From the NCBI GenBank assembly GCA_021413825.1, contig JAIOPQ010000043.1, forward strand, positions 1 to 64,000: DNA of 64,000 nt. Reading direction: 5' to 3'. Below are positions 8,801-16,452 of the stretch, piece by piece. Position numbers and translations under genes: made by a program. The first letter of the stretch is position 1. Each line of letters opens with the position of its first letter. Source of the DNA: Spirochaetia bacterium. Its GTDB lineage: Bacteria > Spirochaetota > Leptospiria > Leptospirales > Leptonemataceae. The notes beneath the pieces are model-generated. The model saw only the letters and a list, made by a program, of their open reading frames with translations. It was not told the DNA's origin and made no database searches.

Positions 8801-11085
8801 CGGATGGCAGCCAGGCTGTTTTCCAGTGCGACATCCCAGGAAGCATTCAGTCGTGCAGAATGTGCGGCGCGCAAACTGAAACTGGCCGCTTCATATCGTT
8901 CGGAATCGGCTGTGATCAGGCTCTGAGCTTGCACTAGATGTTGCACCAGAATAAAAATAGAATCTGCCTCAGCAAAAGCCGTGGGCTTTAAGAAAGTCGC
9001 GGCTGCCAGATGAAGGCGCGCGCGTTCTTCGGAAGTGCTTAGCTGATGACAGGCATGCTGGACTCGATCATGCATGAAGGAATATCCAAGGGTCTGCGAG
9101 CCGGCTCCTATGGAACTACTCTTAGCCTCAGCAATCAGCAATCCCTCATTTATGGCCGCAGAAAGGGCCTCTTCAACCGCCTCGCGCTCAAAGCCGGACA
9201 CTGCCGCGAGAATTTCAAAACTGAACTGATGTCCAAGGCAGCCAGCAGCGGCTAAGACTCCGCGTGTGTTTTCTCCAAGGGCGCCGATTTTCTTGGCCAG
9301 GAAATCCGCAAGGTCCACGCCCTGCCCTAATTCGCGCAGGCGCGATTCATTCCACAGCCAGCGCGCCGCACCTTGATCAAAATAGAGTGTCCCTTCATTG
9401 TGCAGGGAGTGCAGGAGCTGCGTTACATAGAGTGGATTTCCATCAGTTTGATGATAGATGCTGTCCGTTAATGCAACCGTGCGTTCCTGGGTTAGTAGAA
9501 GGCTGTCTGCGATGAGAGCTCCAACGTCATTTCGTCTGAGCGGATTCAGTGTGATCTGGCTAAAAACCTTCTGCTTCCGGAGTTCCTCCAATGTCAGGGA
9601 GAAACTAGAAAGACTTTCAAGGCCGGAGTCCCGGCTGGTCAGAAGGATCAGGATTCCTTCGACATCCGTACCCATTGCAAGGGCTTTAATCAAATCCAGC
9701 GATGCGGTGTCGGCCCATTGCAAATCATCCAGGAACAAAATGAGCGGACGCTCCTGATTGGAAAAAATGGAAATAAACCCCAGAAAAGCTTCCATGAAAC
9801 GATTCCGTGATTCCACGGCGCCGAGTTCGGTTACTGGTGGTGTTTGTCCTGTCCAACTTGCAAGCTCGGGAACAACTGAGATTATCAGAGGTAGGTTCGA
9901 ACCGAGTCGATCTTTCAGTATTTTTACAAGCTCGGGAATCTCACCCGGAATCTCTGCTTCGATTCTTTTTATGAGCGAGCGACATGCTCCAATCCATGCA
10001 CGGAATGGCGTATGACGTTCAAATTGTTCAAACTTCCCATTTGCGAAAATTGTTGGAGTGAGCGAAAGTGTCTTTTGCAATTCGCCAATCAATGCCGTTT
10101 TACCTACACCCGGCGGACCCGAGATCAAAGCGATTCGGATGTTTCCGCCTGAAACTTCTGCAAACGCATTTCTGAGTTGATCCAATTCCCCTTCGCGGCC
10201 GTACGATTTTTCGGATACATGCAAGCGCGCAGAAACGTCGCGTAGCCCGGGTTCAAAGTCGGTAACCTCTGCCTTGCGCTCCATCTCAATGAGACAACGA
10301 TTAATGTCTTCAAGGAGGCCCAGGGCAGATTGGTAACGGTCCTCAGCACTCTTGGCCGTTAACTTTCTTAGAATTTTGCCAAAGACCGGCGGAACATCAT
10401 TGCGATCTAGCCGGGGAATTTCCCGTGCAATATGATTATGCACCCAGTCCGCTGGCGTAGCGGCATGGAAAGGCTTTCGAGCTGTCAGAAGCTCGTATAG
10501 AACAATGCCGATTGAATACAGATCTGCCCTATGATCAACACTGCGATTGAGGCGGCCTGTCTGCTCCGGCGCCATGTAAGCGTAGTTGTGAAGAGACGTA
10601 CTCTTTTCAACCTCGCGATTCAAACGCGAGAGGCGCGAGGCACCCGTTAAATCAAGGAACGTGCATTTGCGCACGGACTCGTCGTATAGAACACTGGACG
10701 GATTGATGGAACGATGGACTACACTTGCATTGTGTAGGTCTGCAACCGCCTGCGTAATCGCGCCAGCTATGCGCAGGAATCGAACTGGTGCCAGCGGCGC
10801 GACTGTGAATGCTGTTAAGAGCACACCTTGCGGTTTAGAAAAAATGAGGATACTCCCGCGACGATCGGATCTGGCTTCGATGAAACGCGGGAGGCAGTCT
10901 AGATGTAGCGTTCTAAAAAACTGTTGCTCGACATTCATCCGTCTCAGTTCAGCGGGGCCCGGGTACTCCTGGCGCGGCTGCTTAATCAGAACGGGGGCGC
11001 GTGTTTCCACGAGGAATCCTTCCTGGATAACTGCGTTTTCCAGCTCCGCAAATACGGAACCGAGGATAATGCCGTCGAGATTCAG
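5821..11085 (-). CDS. Kinase-like / AAA ATPase / TPR / GAF / SpoIIE-PP2C multidomain signalling protein
   Basis: About 1754 residues with the start proposed here. Order: Ser/Thr-kinase fold (first ~280), AAA/STAND-like ATPase with Walker A GPPGVGKT and Walker B LILFLDDLQWAD, a long TPR-like helical region, a GAF domain, a short coiled coil and a C-terminal SpoIIE/PP2C phosphatase (GGDICIA, DAMGKSMQGAGGALV, ASDGRDD). This architecture is known in Leptospira as a trifunctional kinase/ATP-binding/phosphatase protein. The kinase part looks inactive: the catalytic loop reads HRSINPSSVLYD (HRD Asp replaced by Ser) and the DFG position reads LDLTG, although MAPEQ and VLIK are kept. A GTG at 11010 would cut off the glycine-loop strand; the frame runs up to a TAA at 11089-11091, and a CTG at 11083-11085 lies 7 nt after GAGGAG. 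The phosphatase metal Asp residues are present. The 3' end overlaps the GHKL gene. Confidence 0.88.
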   Translation of the reverse strand: MNLDGIILGSVFAELENAVIQEGFLVETRAPVLIKQPRQEYPGPAELRRMNVEQQFFRTLHLDCLPRFIEARSDRRGSILIFSKPQGVLLTAFTVAPLAPVRFLRIAGAITQAVADLHNASVVHRSINPSSVLYDESVRKCTFLDLTGASRLSRLNREVEKSTSLHNYAYMAPEQTGRLNRSVDHRADLYSIGIVLYELLTARKPFHAATPADWVHNHIAREIPRLDRNDVPPVFGKILRKLTAKSAEDRYQSALGLLEDINRCLIEMERKAEVTDFEPGLRDVSARLHVSEKSYGREGELDQLRNAFAEVSGGNIRIALISGPPGVGKTALIGELQKTLSLTPTIFANGKFEQFERHTPFRAWIGACRSLIKRIEAEIPGEIPELVKILKDRLGSNLPLIISVVPELASWTGQTPPVTELGAVESRNRFMEAFLGFISIFSNQERPLILFLDDLQWADTASLDLIKALAMGTDVEGILILLTSRDSGLESLSSFSLTLEELRKQKVFSQITLNPLRRNDVGALIADSLLLTQERTVALTDSIYHQTDGNPLYVTQLLHSLHNEGTLYFDQGAARWLWNESRLRELGQGVDLADFLAKKIGALGENTRGVLAAAGCLGHQFSFEILAAVSGFEREAVEEALSAAINEGLLIAEAKSSSIGAGSQTLGYSFMHDRVQHACHQLSTSEERARLHLAAATFLKPTAFAEADSIFILVQHLVQAQSLITADSERYEAASFSLRAAHSARLNASWDVALENSLAAIRFLSQNSWNEEYDLTYAVYREALENEYLNGNYERAEELFSILRKETRNTLELVRIYEQLVVLYTNMGRHGEAIKIGLQGLKMINIALPASPSVPRILLEVARVKIIRHGMAARDILDKPQMSDPRLLAAMDLLLAITPCAFFINQNLFGLIVLKMTGMSLKHGNSKVSAYAFMTYGVLLIDAFGQYAEAAQFGKAALELNDRFDNVALRSKLGVVFGAFINHWDGPISKNVVYLRRAFRAGLETGDLVYAGYALANRIFASGVRGDSLAECDRQAASFMRFTERTGDRDVEGDFILSIQASCQMRGKTLNDSSFSDSSYKEEQHLQQMQTGNPVTLCWYYFLKIRNAYLLRNPKEAVLLSRTLRLIIQPAMPLVIGPAAVFFEGLALCSLKNLGLAYNKSRLNKIIKTHATWARTPGMHFQARYHLLLAENLSSTKSGDALTHYSQAIRAAAEDEDRLTRAIASELAGRFALRLGVPEASERYLRDALYYFEQWGADRKVEILKNEFSYLSDKLTPDPEAMGTMDMRAITRTAIAISSEIVQVRLVERVLELMMIQAGARKIAYLHDHDGHLCVAAIGTTEVTIVIDVMHEPSGTTPFPPMSVIRHVMRTRENVVIADASKDERFDIGADERPVRSVLCTPVILKGKIAGIIYLENDLTAGVFNEERLEILSVLSAQFAVSLENSNLYANLESRVLERTRELEKSLGQVHELKMSQDMDYYLTSLLLQPLSGIRASDSRLSPQYFVSQKKKFHYMRWDEQLGGDICIARSIRLRGQNYLALTNADAMGKSMQGAGGALVFGAVFESIIASTQEGTDPEEWLKACYADLNEVFRSFNGYMMVSAFIGLIEEHSGILFSVNADHPQAVLYRSGRATFLNQPIHLRIGMRIAPQQIEVHKVILERDDILIAASDGRDDVIVSDSKGQPTLNEDPDRFLEIVEECHGDPETIYRFLDSGDRLTDDFSIISVKLGPLQNQTTPDYHVSTSHESERSPR

Positions 11086-11131
11086 GTGTTAGCTCCTCGC
11101 CAAGCATCTTAGCGAGGGCTGTGGATTCACA

Positions 11132-11148
11132 AGCTGTTTTCAACAGCT
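11132..11148. other. Small inverted repeat between tpiA and the kinase/phosphatase gene
   Basis: A perfect 7-bp stem (AGCTGTT / AACAGCT) with a 3-nt loop lies in the ~115-nt spacer after tpiA. It has no T-tract on either strand, so it is a weak terminator or processing-site candidate only. Confidence 0.25.
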
Positions 11149-11201
11149 CCGGGAGATTCTTTGGCCATGCGAACCCCGCAAACGGGACAGGTTCGATTCA
11201 G

Positions 11202-11954
11202 TTAGCAGGCTGAGGCGATGGCGAGGAAACTATCAGCCTTCAAAGAGGCGCCGCCAATCAGACCACCGTCAATGTCTGCGAGTGAAAGCAATGATTTTGC
11301 ATTTTCCGGTTTCATGCTGCCACCGTAAAGAATACGCATTCCATCCGCAACGGAGGCATCGTACATGTCCTTGACAAGTTTACGGATCATTGCATGGACT
11401 TCCTGAGCCTGCTCTGGGGTTGCGTTGCGGCCGGTTCCAATTGCCCAGACTGGTTCGTACGCAATTACGCAGACCGCTGCATCTTGCTTGCTAATTCCTT
11501 CGAACGCTTTCTTTGTTTGATTTGAAACAATGTCCATGGTTTGATTTGCATCGCGTTGGGCTAATGTCTCGCCCACGCAGATGATCGGAATTAGTTTTCC
11601 CTTGAGTGCAGTTTTGGTCTTTCTATTTACGGTCTCATCTGTTTCATTGAAATACGTGCGCTGCTCTGAATGTCCAATGATGACATAATCCGCACCCGCA
11701 TCTTTGATCATGTCCCAGGAGATTTTTCCTGTAAACGCGCCCTGCTCTTCCCAGTGCAAATCTTGAGCACCAACTTTCACAGCAGTTCCTTTCAGCGCTT
11801 CTGCAACGCTGTTCAGCGAAGTGTAGGTAGGGCAAACCAGTAATTCTACTCCAGAATGTGCGCCGGCTGCGGCAGCAATTTCGCGCGCAAGCGCCTGGGA
11901 TTCACCCAATTTCTTAAACATTTTCCAATTTCCAGCAATCAGCTTCTTTCTCAT
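11202..11954 (-). CDS. tpiA: Triosephosphate isomerase
   Basis: 250 residues, the normal length for this glycolytic enzyme, which interconverts dihydroxyacetone phosphate and glyceraldehyde 3-phosphate. Catalytic signatures are intact: GNWKM (Asn9, Lys11), IIGHSEQR (His), and YEPVWAIGTG (catalytic Glu), followed by the phosphate-binding ILYGGSMKP and GGLIGGASL near the end. The frame extends 38 codons upstream, but the family always begins at M-R-K-K-like sequence, so the ATG at 11954 is chosen. The gene lies upstream of the kinase/phosphatase gene on the same strand; no gapA or pgk is next to it. Confidence 0.97.
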   Translation of the reverse strand: MRKKLIAGNWKMFKKLGESQALAREIAAAAGAHSGVELLVCPTYTSLNSVAEALKGTAVKVGAQDLHWEEQGAFTGKISWDMIKDAGADYVIIGHSEQRTYFNETDETVNRKTKTALKGKLIPIICVGETLAQRDANQTMDIVSNQTKKAFEGISKQDAAVCVIAYEPVWAIGTGRNATPEQAQEVHAMIRKLVKDMYDASVADGMRILYGGSMKPENAKSLLSLADIDGGLIGGASLKADSFLAIASAC

Positions 11955-12111
11955 GGGGCACATCCCCACACCCCGGTCGGGTCCGGGGAGATTTTTTTTT
12001 ACCGAATTTGAAAAAACGCTGATTGATACAGAGAAGTGGTCGATAGTACAATCAGGCGGAACCGGCAAGGATGCAACTACCGCTCATACAGATCTGCACG
12101 GAGGCAGACGA

Positions 12112-12324
12112 ATGTTACACGAATACGAAGACATGTCCCAGGACTACAAGTCCGCGCTCTTTCTGGAGCGCCCAAAACTAATTCAAACTGTTAAGAGCGA
12201 TACACTTCTGCCAGAAAATGGTCTGCGTGCTCGTTCACTCTTAAGCGACAATCAGTTTGCCCGCATGCAGCAGATCCGTCACCGAACGCTTGGAAAAGTT
12301 ATCCAGCGTTTCGAAAACGACTAG
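12112..12324 (+). CDS. Small hypothetical protein, 70 residues
   Basis: The ATG at 12112 follows a strong ribosome binding site GGAGG with 7-nt spacing, which is the main reason to call it. The product is charged and soluble-looking (starts MLHEYEDMSQDYKS, ends IQRFEND), without signal peptide, membrane segment or recognised motif. The ORF could be read further upstream to 11953, but that part would overlap the tpiA start region and lacks a ribosome binding site. It is convergent with marR and followed by a hairpin. Function unknown. Confidence 0.6.
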   Translation: MLHEYEDMSQDYKSALFLERPKLIQTVKSDTLLPENGLRARSLLSDNQFARMQQIRHRTLGKVIQRFEND

Positions 12325-12342
12325 GCCTCTGAAAACCAAACC

Positions 12343-12364
12343 GGATCGGCGCTTGCGTCGATCC
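12343..12364. terminator. Candidate bidirectional terminator between the 70-residue ORF and marR
   Basis: GGATCGGCG and CGTCGATCC can pair with one mismatch around a CTTG loop, followed on the + strand by the T-rich GAGTCTTTCTC. It lies between two converging genes, as expected for a shared terminator; the U-tract is weak. Confidence 0.4.
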
Positions 12365-12373
12365 GAGTCTTTC

Positions 12374-12832
12374 TCATAAACGGGCCAGGTTTGATTCAGA
12401 AACTTTTCCGAGCACTCTGCGCGCCTGTGCCCACTCTTCCTCACCAAGCATCTTCAACATTTGATTCTGTGCCTCTTCCCAGATAGGCATTGCTTTTTTT
12501 AGAATTTTTTCACCGGCAGACGTGAGTTCTACGAGATGCTTTCTTTTATCATTACAATTGACCGGGCAAACAAGCCCATCGCGCTCAAGCAGCGAAAGAT
12601 TCCGTGTAAGAGTTGTGCGCTCCATGGAAGTTTGTTCTGCAAGCTCGCTCATTGAGCACTGATTGTAAAAGCCAAGAGCAATGAGCACGCTTAACTGAAC
12701 GGAGGTTATTCCTACGGGTCGCAGTGCTGTATCAAAGAAGCGGGCAGACAATCGCGACGCTCGCTTCAGGTTGAAGTTTACGCACGAAATGCCAGCCCGT
12801 TTCAAAGTTCGTTTAAGGGAATCATCCATCAT
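12374..12832 (-). CDS. MarR-family transcriptional regulator
   Basis: 152 residues, typical MarR length. The winged helix is visible: GITSVQLSVLIALG, CSMSELAEQTSMERTTLTRNL (recognition helix) and the wing DGLVCPVNCNDKRKHLVELT. Its ATG overlaps the thiolase stop as ATGA (12829-12832), so it is translationally coupled to and co-transcribed with the thiolase gene. Two near-identical palindromes 42-75 nt upstream of the thiolase start are the best operator candidates, so it probably represses its own operon, perhaps relieved by a fatty-acid or acyl-CoA ligand (ligand is inference). The recognition of the family is sure; ligand unknown. Confidence 0.92.
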   Translation of the reverse strand: MMDDSLKRTLKRAGISCVNFNLKRASRLSARFFDTALRPVGITSVQLSVLIALGFYNQCSMSELAEQTSMERTTLTRNLSLLERDGLVCPVNCNDKRKHLVELTSAGEKILKKAMPIWEEAQNQMLKMLGEEEWAQARRVLGKVSESNLARL

Positions 12833-14142
12833 GGCTTTTCAAGATACAGTGCTCCGGCAACTCCACCATGTGCGCAAGCAGTAAGCAGCACATCTTTTGC
12901 GCCAGCCTTAATGTCCATCGCGCCATTCGCAACCAGGCGTATTCCGGTTGCACCAAATGGATGGCCGACTGCAATTGATCCTCCGTTTGGATTGATCTTC
13001 TTTTTGTCAAATGCTGCTTCCCATTCAAATCCAGTACGTTTCTTGATTTCTTCGAGCGCACCGATTGCGGTGGCCGCGAACGCCTCGTGGATTTCGATTG
13101 TATCGATTTCCTGGATCTGTTTTCCAATATCTTTCAGCAATCCCATTGTGGCTTCCGCCTGACCCAGTCCCATCTGATTTGGATGTACGCCTTCCATGCG
13201 CCATCCTTTCAGAATCGCAACTACTTCGAGGCCCAGTTCCTTTGCTTTCTCCGGTGTTGTAACGATCACTCCAGCTGCCCCGTCTGACCTTGGACTGGCA
13301 TTGAAAATGCTAACTGTTGGTTCAGCGGTCTTCTTCAAATCAGAGCTGTATTTTTGCTTGAATGCTTCAAACTTGAGTTCTGGATTGTCAAACAACAGCA
13401 TTGCTCTTCCCATGCGTGAAGGATTCTCAACGAGCCCCTTGCGTAAGAGAACCGCCTCATCGGCCTTCAGTTCTTCGCCGTCAGTAGTCTTAACGGGAAT
13501 CAGGTAGTCATTGTAGAGTCCTGCATTGGTCGCATCGTAGGCGCGCTTGAAGCTTTCAAATGCAACCTTGTCATTTACTTCACGACTGAGGCCGTAGTTC
13601 TGCGAAAGTAACTCTGCTGTGACTGACATTCCATATCCAGTTTCTCCATCGCCGAGCCCGTCCTCTAGAGTATCGCGCAATTCAACGCCTTCCGGAAGAT
13701 TGTCAGGTAACAGTGATTTCAGTTTATCGAGCGTCGCAGTCTTCTTATCGAGGCGAGCATTCTTGATTACCATTGGCATAGACGTCTGTGATTCCTCCCC
13801 AAGAACCAGGAAGAGCTGACCTTCACCGATTGCAATGCGCCGGGCCGCTTCCACCACGGCTTCCATTCCTGAAACGCAGTTATTCGCCAGGGTGATCGCA
13901 GGAATTCTATCCGGCAAACCAATCAGATTGCTGATCACGCGCGCAGCGTTTGGAGCTGAGCTAAAGGCTTCGCCCACAATTACTCCATCGATCTGGTCGA
14001 GCGGGAGTTTGGTTCGGTTCAGAATATCTTTAGCCACAATCATGCCAAGCTGATGGCCTGAATAGGCTCCCAGGGCTTTGCCGATCTGTGCGAATGGGGT
14101 TCGCCTTGGTGCAACGATTGCGATTGGTTGATTCAGTTTCAT
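12829..14142 (-). CDS. Acetyl-CoA C-acyltransferase (thiolase, FadI-like length)
   Basis: 437 residues. Thiolase signatures are complete: acyl-accepting Cys89 in LANNCVSGMEAV, NPNGGSIAVGHPFGATG, IEIHEAFAA, and the C-terminal Cys of LTACAHGGVAG. The length and the central insert (residues ~130-170) resemble FadI rather than the shorter AtoB/PhaA, so thiolytic cleavage of 3-ketoacyl-CoA in beta-oxidation is more likely than acetoacetyl-CoA synthesis, but both are possible. The ATG at 14142 follows GGAGG with a 5-nt spacer; an upstream in-frame ATG would run into the operator region. Operon: thiolase then marR (ATGA overlap). No fadJ-like partner is adjacent. Confidence 0.93.
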   Translation of the reverse strand: MKLNQPIAIVAPRRTPFAQIGKALGAYSGHQLGMIVAKDILNRTKLPLDQIDGVIVGEAFSSAPNAARVISNLIGLPDRIPAITLANNCVSGMEAVVEAARRIAIGEGQLFLVLGEESQTSMPMVIKNARLDKKTATLDKLKSLLPDNLPEGVELRDTLEDGLGDGETGYGMSVTAELLSQNYGLSREVNDKVAFESFKRAYDATNAGLYNDYLIPVKTTDGEELKADEAVLLRKGLVENPSRMGRAMLLFDNPELKFEAFKQKYSSDLKKTAEPTVSIFNASPRSDGAAGVIVTTPEKAKELGLEVVAILKGWRMEGVHPNQMGLGQAEATMGLLKDIGKQIQEIDTIEIHEAFAATAIGALEEIKKRTGFEWEAAFDKKKINPNGGSIAVGHPFGATGIRLVANGAMDIKAGAKDVLLTACAHGGVAGALYLEKP

Positions 14143-14183
14143 ATAAACCTCCAGCGGAATCAGGAGCAAGTTCTTGTTATTCC

Positions 14184-14225
14184 GTGTAGTTACACATAAA
14201 ATAAGTGTAGCTACACTTACCACAA
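14184..14225 (-). promoter_or_regulatory. Promoter of the thiolase-marR operon with two MarR-like palindromic operators
   Basis: Two copies of GTGTAGYTACAC occur at 14184-14195 and 14205-14216, centres 21 bp apart (two helical turns, same DNA face). The second extends to a perfect 16-bp palindrome AAGTGTAGCTACACTT. On the minus strand a plausible -35 (TTGTGG, 14220-14225) and -10 (TATTTT, 14198-14203) with a 16-bp spacer are overlapped by the palindromes. Autorepression by the co-transcribed MarR protein is the natural reading (inference). Confidence 0.72.
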
Positions 14226-14273
14226 CTTTTCCAAGAACTCCGCAAAACCGTGGCTCCGCCTCGGCGTTTCTGG

Positions 14274-15479
14274 CTAGAACAGGCGGTATTCACTCGATTC
14301 TGCGGTTCCAGCAGGGATGGGTAACCCGGCCACTTCGTTCAGGAATTCGCGAAGGCTAAGTATTCTGGACTGATATGTGGGGGGAAACGATGCCTTATAT
14401 TTTTCAGGAACGACCAGGATTACCCCGCGTCGCTCCATTTCTTCCATTTGATTGGAAGAAATTCCCTGTTGCAAAGTAAACAGATGCTTTCTCTCAATAC
14501 GATCGGCTTCACTCAGAATCTGTCGCCATCGATCTTTGCACGTTGTTTTCACCGCGAGCATTCGGAGATGTGCCGCGGGAAACGATGGATCTTGATATTG
14601 GGCTGAACCGGGAAAAAGGAAGTCAGGTCGTTTGTTTTCTTCTGTGATCTCTTGTGCAGAGAATCTGAGCCCGCGCCATTTGAAGATTTCGCTCAGATGA
14701 TTTTCAAGCGAATAGCCTGCACGTGATTTTCTTCGATTGAGAATACTCAATGCCTTTTGAACAAAGTCGTCCACTGATTCAAACGAAAGAGAATCCTTAT
14801 AACGATGATTCTCAATAAATCGGAATAACCTGAGTTCGCTCTCAACCCAACGCAATAGCAATGAATCGAGATCGATGCCGCGTTCCAGCCGTGCCGGATC
14901 GCTTCCATGAACAAGCTTTGGCTTAACTTCATCGCGCGCCTGCGCACTAATGAGGTCAGAGGGGGGAAACTCACCTGCAAACGTCTTAATCCAGGTGGCA
15001 AGCCTCGGCTCAAGCGTTGCTTCATCTACATGATGTGGGCTCTGCACGGCGCCGGAATCTTCCGGTGTGAGGCCGAATGCTGCAAAAAAATCCTCAATCT
15101 CCAAGTCAGCAGAAAGAATGAAACCTTCGAAATGCTCCAGGCTTCGCTTAGAAAGGATAAGCACGTCACCAGCGTTATTATCATTCAGAAACTGAAAGCC
15201 GTTTGTAAGCCTGTATTCCGAACGCGTTCCCTTTCCATACCACACAAATCGGCTCTCTGTTTCAAGACCCATGTTCCATTTGATTTTTATCCAGGAATGT
15301 TGGTTGGTCTCCTTCACTCCCGGTTCAGAAAAGAACAATCTCCAGGAATCCCTGGGCATATAGAATCCGGCTTGATGCGAACCGGTCGCCCCGACTTCGT
15401 TTGCAGAAATATATTTAAAGAAGAAACCCTGCGAGGCGGCACAGCTTGCAATCGGGTGAAGAAAGACAGGTTCGCTCAA
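14274..15479 (-). CDS. EcoRII-like type II restriction endonuclease
   Basis: 401 residues, nearly the size of EcoRII (404). The N-terminal ~165 residues ([37 protein letters not shown]) match the EcoRII effector-DNA-binding domain; the C-terminal half holds the PD-(D/E)XK-type core [10 protein letters not shown] (Asp286) followed by [14 protein letters not shown] (Lys311), then [13 protein letters not shown], as in EcoRII-C. A type IIE enzyme cutting a CCWGG-related site with need for a second site is therefore likely; exact specificity cannot be read from sequence. The start is TTG at 15479, overlapping the methyltransferase stop by 3 nt, which couples the pair. No controller protein or vsr gene is present. 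Confidence 0.9.
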   Translation of the reverse strand: MSEPVFLHPIASCAASQGFFFKYISANEVGATGSHQAGFYMPRDSWRLFFSEPGVKETNQHSWIKIKWNMGLETESRFVWYGKGTRSEYRLTNGFQFLNDNNAGDVLILSKRSLEHFEGFILSADLEIEDFFAAFGLTPEDSGAVQSPHHVDEATLEPRLATWIKTFAGEFPPSDLISAQARDEVKPKLVHGSDPARLERGIDLDSLLLRWVESELRLFRFIENHRYKDSLSFESVDDFVQKALSILNRRKSRAGYSLENHLSEIFKWRGLRFSAQEITEENKRPDFLFPGSAQYQDPSFPAAHLRMLAVKTTCKDRWRQILSEADRIERKHLFTLQQGISSNQMEEMERRGVILVVPEKYKASFPPTYQSRILSLREFLNEVAGLPIPAGTAESSEYRLF

Positions 15480-16438
15480 CGCCCGACTCCGTTTCTATTC
15501 AAAACAGCAATCAGGCTGGACGCGACCGCTTCAACTACGGGCAACACGACTGAGTTTCCAAACTGCTTATAAGCCTGTGTATCTGAGACCGGAATCTGAA
15601 ACGAATCCGGAAAACCCATCAAGCGTGCGCATTCCCTGGGTGTGAGTCTCCTGGGGTTGCCCGCTTGTTTTAGCAGAATTTCCGCGCCATCCTTGTAATA
15701 TCTCGCACTCAGAGTGCGGGTAACAGACGTACCGTCTACGAGCCCGAATCCAAAGCCATTCCCCTTTGCTCTATGCTTCTTTGCATAGTCCTGATGCCAT
15801 TGCCAGAGATGATCAGATAGCGTATAACGTTTGTCCACGGCGGCGGATTCCAATATAGTCGAGAGCGTGGGTGATTTTGCAGGCAATTCCGGAAATTCAA
15901 AGGCCGGATTGGGAATGCGATTCCGATCAAAACCAATCAGAAATATCCGTTCCCGATGTTGTGGCACAAAAGCTTTTGCATCTATGATCTTGTAGAAGAG
16001 TATGTAACCAAGTTCTTCGAATGTGTCACGAATCACCTGGAAGGTGTTGCCTTTATCATGAGATACCAGGTTCTTAACGTTCTCCAGCAAGAAGGCTATT
16101 GGACGTTTTGTTTCCAGAATTTCTGCTACGCGAAAGAATAGAGTCCCCTGGGTTTTATCTCGAAAGCCATGCAATCGACCCAGACTATTCTTCTTGGATA
16201 CTCCAGCCAGGGAGAATGGCTGACATGGAAATCCGCCGGCAAGTATATCGTGAGCCGGAATAGACGCGATATCAACGGTTTGAATATCGCCAGCCGGGGT
16301 TTCGCCGTGATTTGCGGAATAGGTCTTTCTACAAAATGCATCAATCTCGGATGAGAAAACGCAGTGGGCTCCCTGGCGTGCCAGTGCCATTCGGATGCCA
16401 CCGATTCCAGCGAACAGATCTATAAATCTAATTGCCAT
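15476..16438 (-). CDS. DNA (cytosine-5)-methyltransferase of the EcoRII-like system
   Basis: 320 residues. Motif I DLFAGIGG (residues 7-14), motif [11 protein letters not shown] with catalytic Cys72, motif VI ENVKN (119-123), motif [14 protein letters not shown], and motif [10 protein letters not shown] near the C-terminus are all intact, so the enzyme should be active. It is promoter-proximal to the restriction gene and overlaps it, the usual order that lets methylation precede cleavage. It should modify the cytosine of the cognate site. The target recognition domain (residues ~215-270) contains [16 protein letters not shown], common in CCNGG/CCWGG-type enzymes. Confidence 0.95.
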   Translation of the reverse strand: MAIRFIDLFAGIGGIRMALARQGAHCVFSSEIDAFCRKTYSANHGETPAGDIQTVDIASIPAHDILAGGFPCQPFSLAGVSKKNSLGRLHGFRDKTQGTLFFRVAEILETKRPIAFLLENVKNLVSHDKGNTFQVIRDTFEELGYILFYKIIDAKAFVPQHRERIFLIGFDRNRIPNPAFEFPELPAKSPTLSTILESAAVDKRYTLSDHLWQWHQDYAKKHRAKGNGFGFGLVDGTSVTRTLSARYYKDGAEILLKQAGNPRRLTPRECARLMGFPDSFQIPVSDTQAYKQFGNSVVLPVVEAVASSLIAVLNRNGVGR

Positions 16439-16452
16439 GCTATCTCAGAAAA

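Noticed and set aside
11140-11201. tRNA-like GGTTCGATTC after tpiA
   Set aside because: No acceptor, D or anticodon stems can be formed around it.
14907-15572. Plus-strand ORF of 221 codons opposite the restriction endonuclease
   Set aside because: Antisense to the EcoRII-like gene; no recognisable protein and no ribosome binding site.
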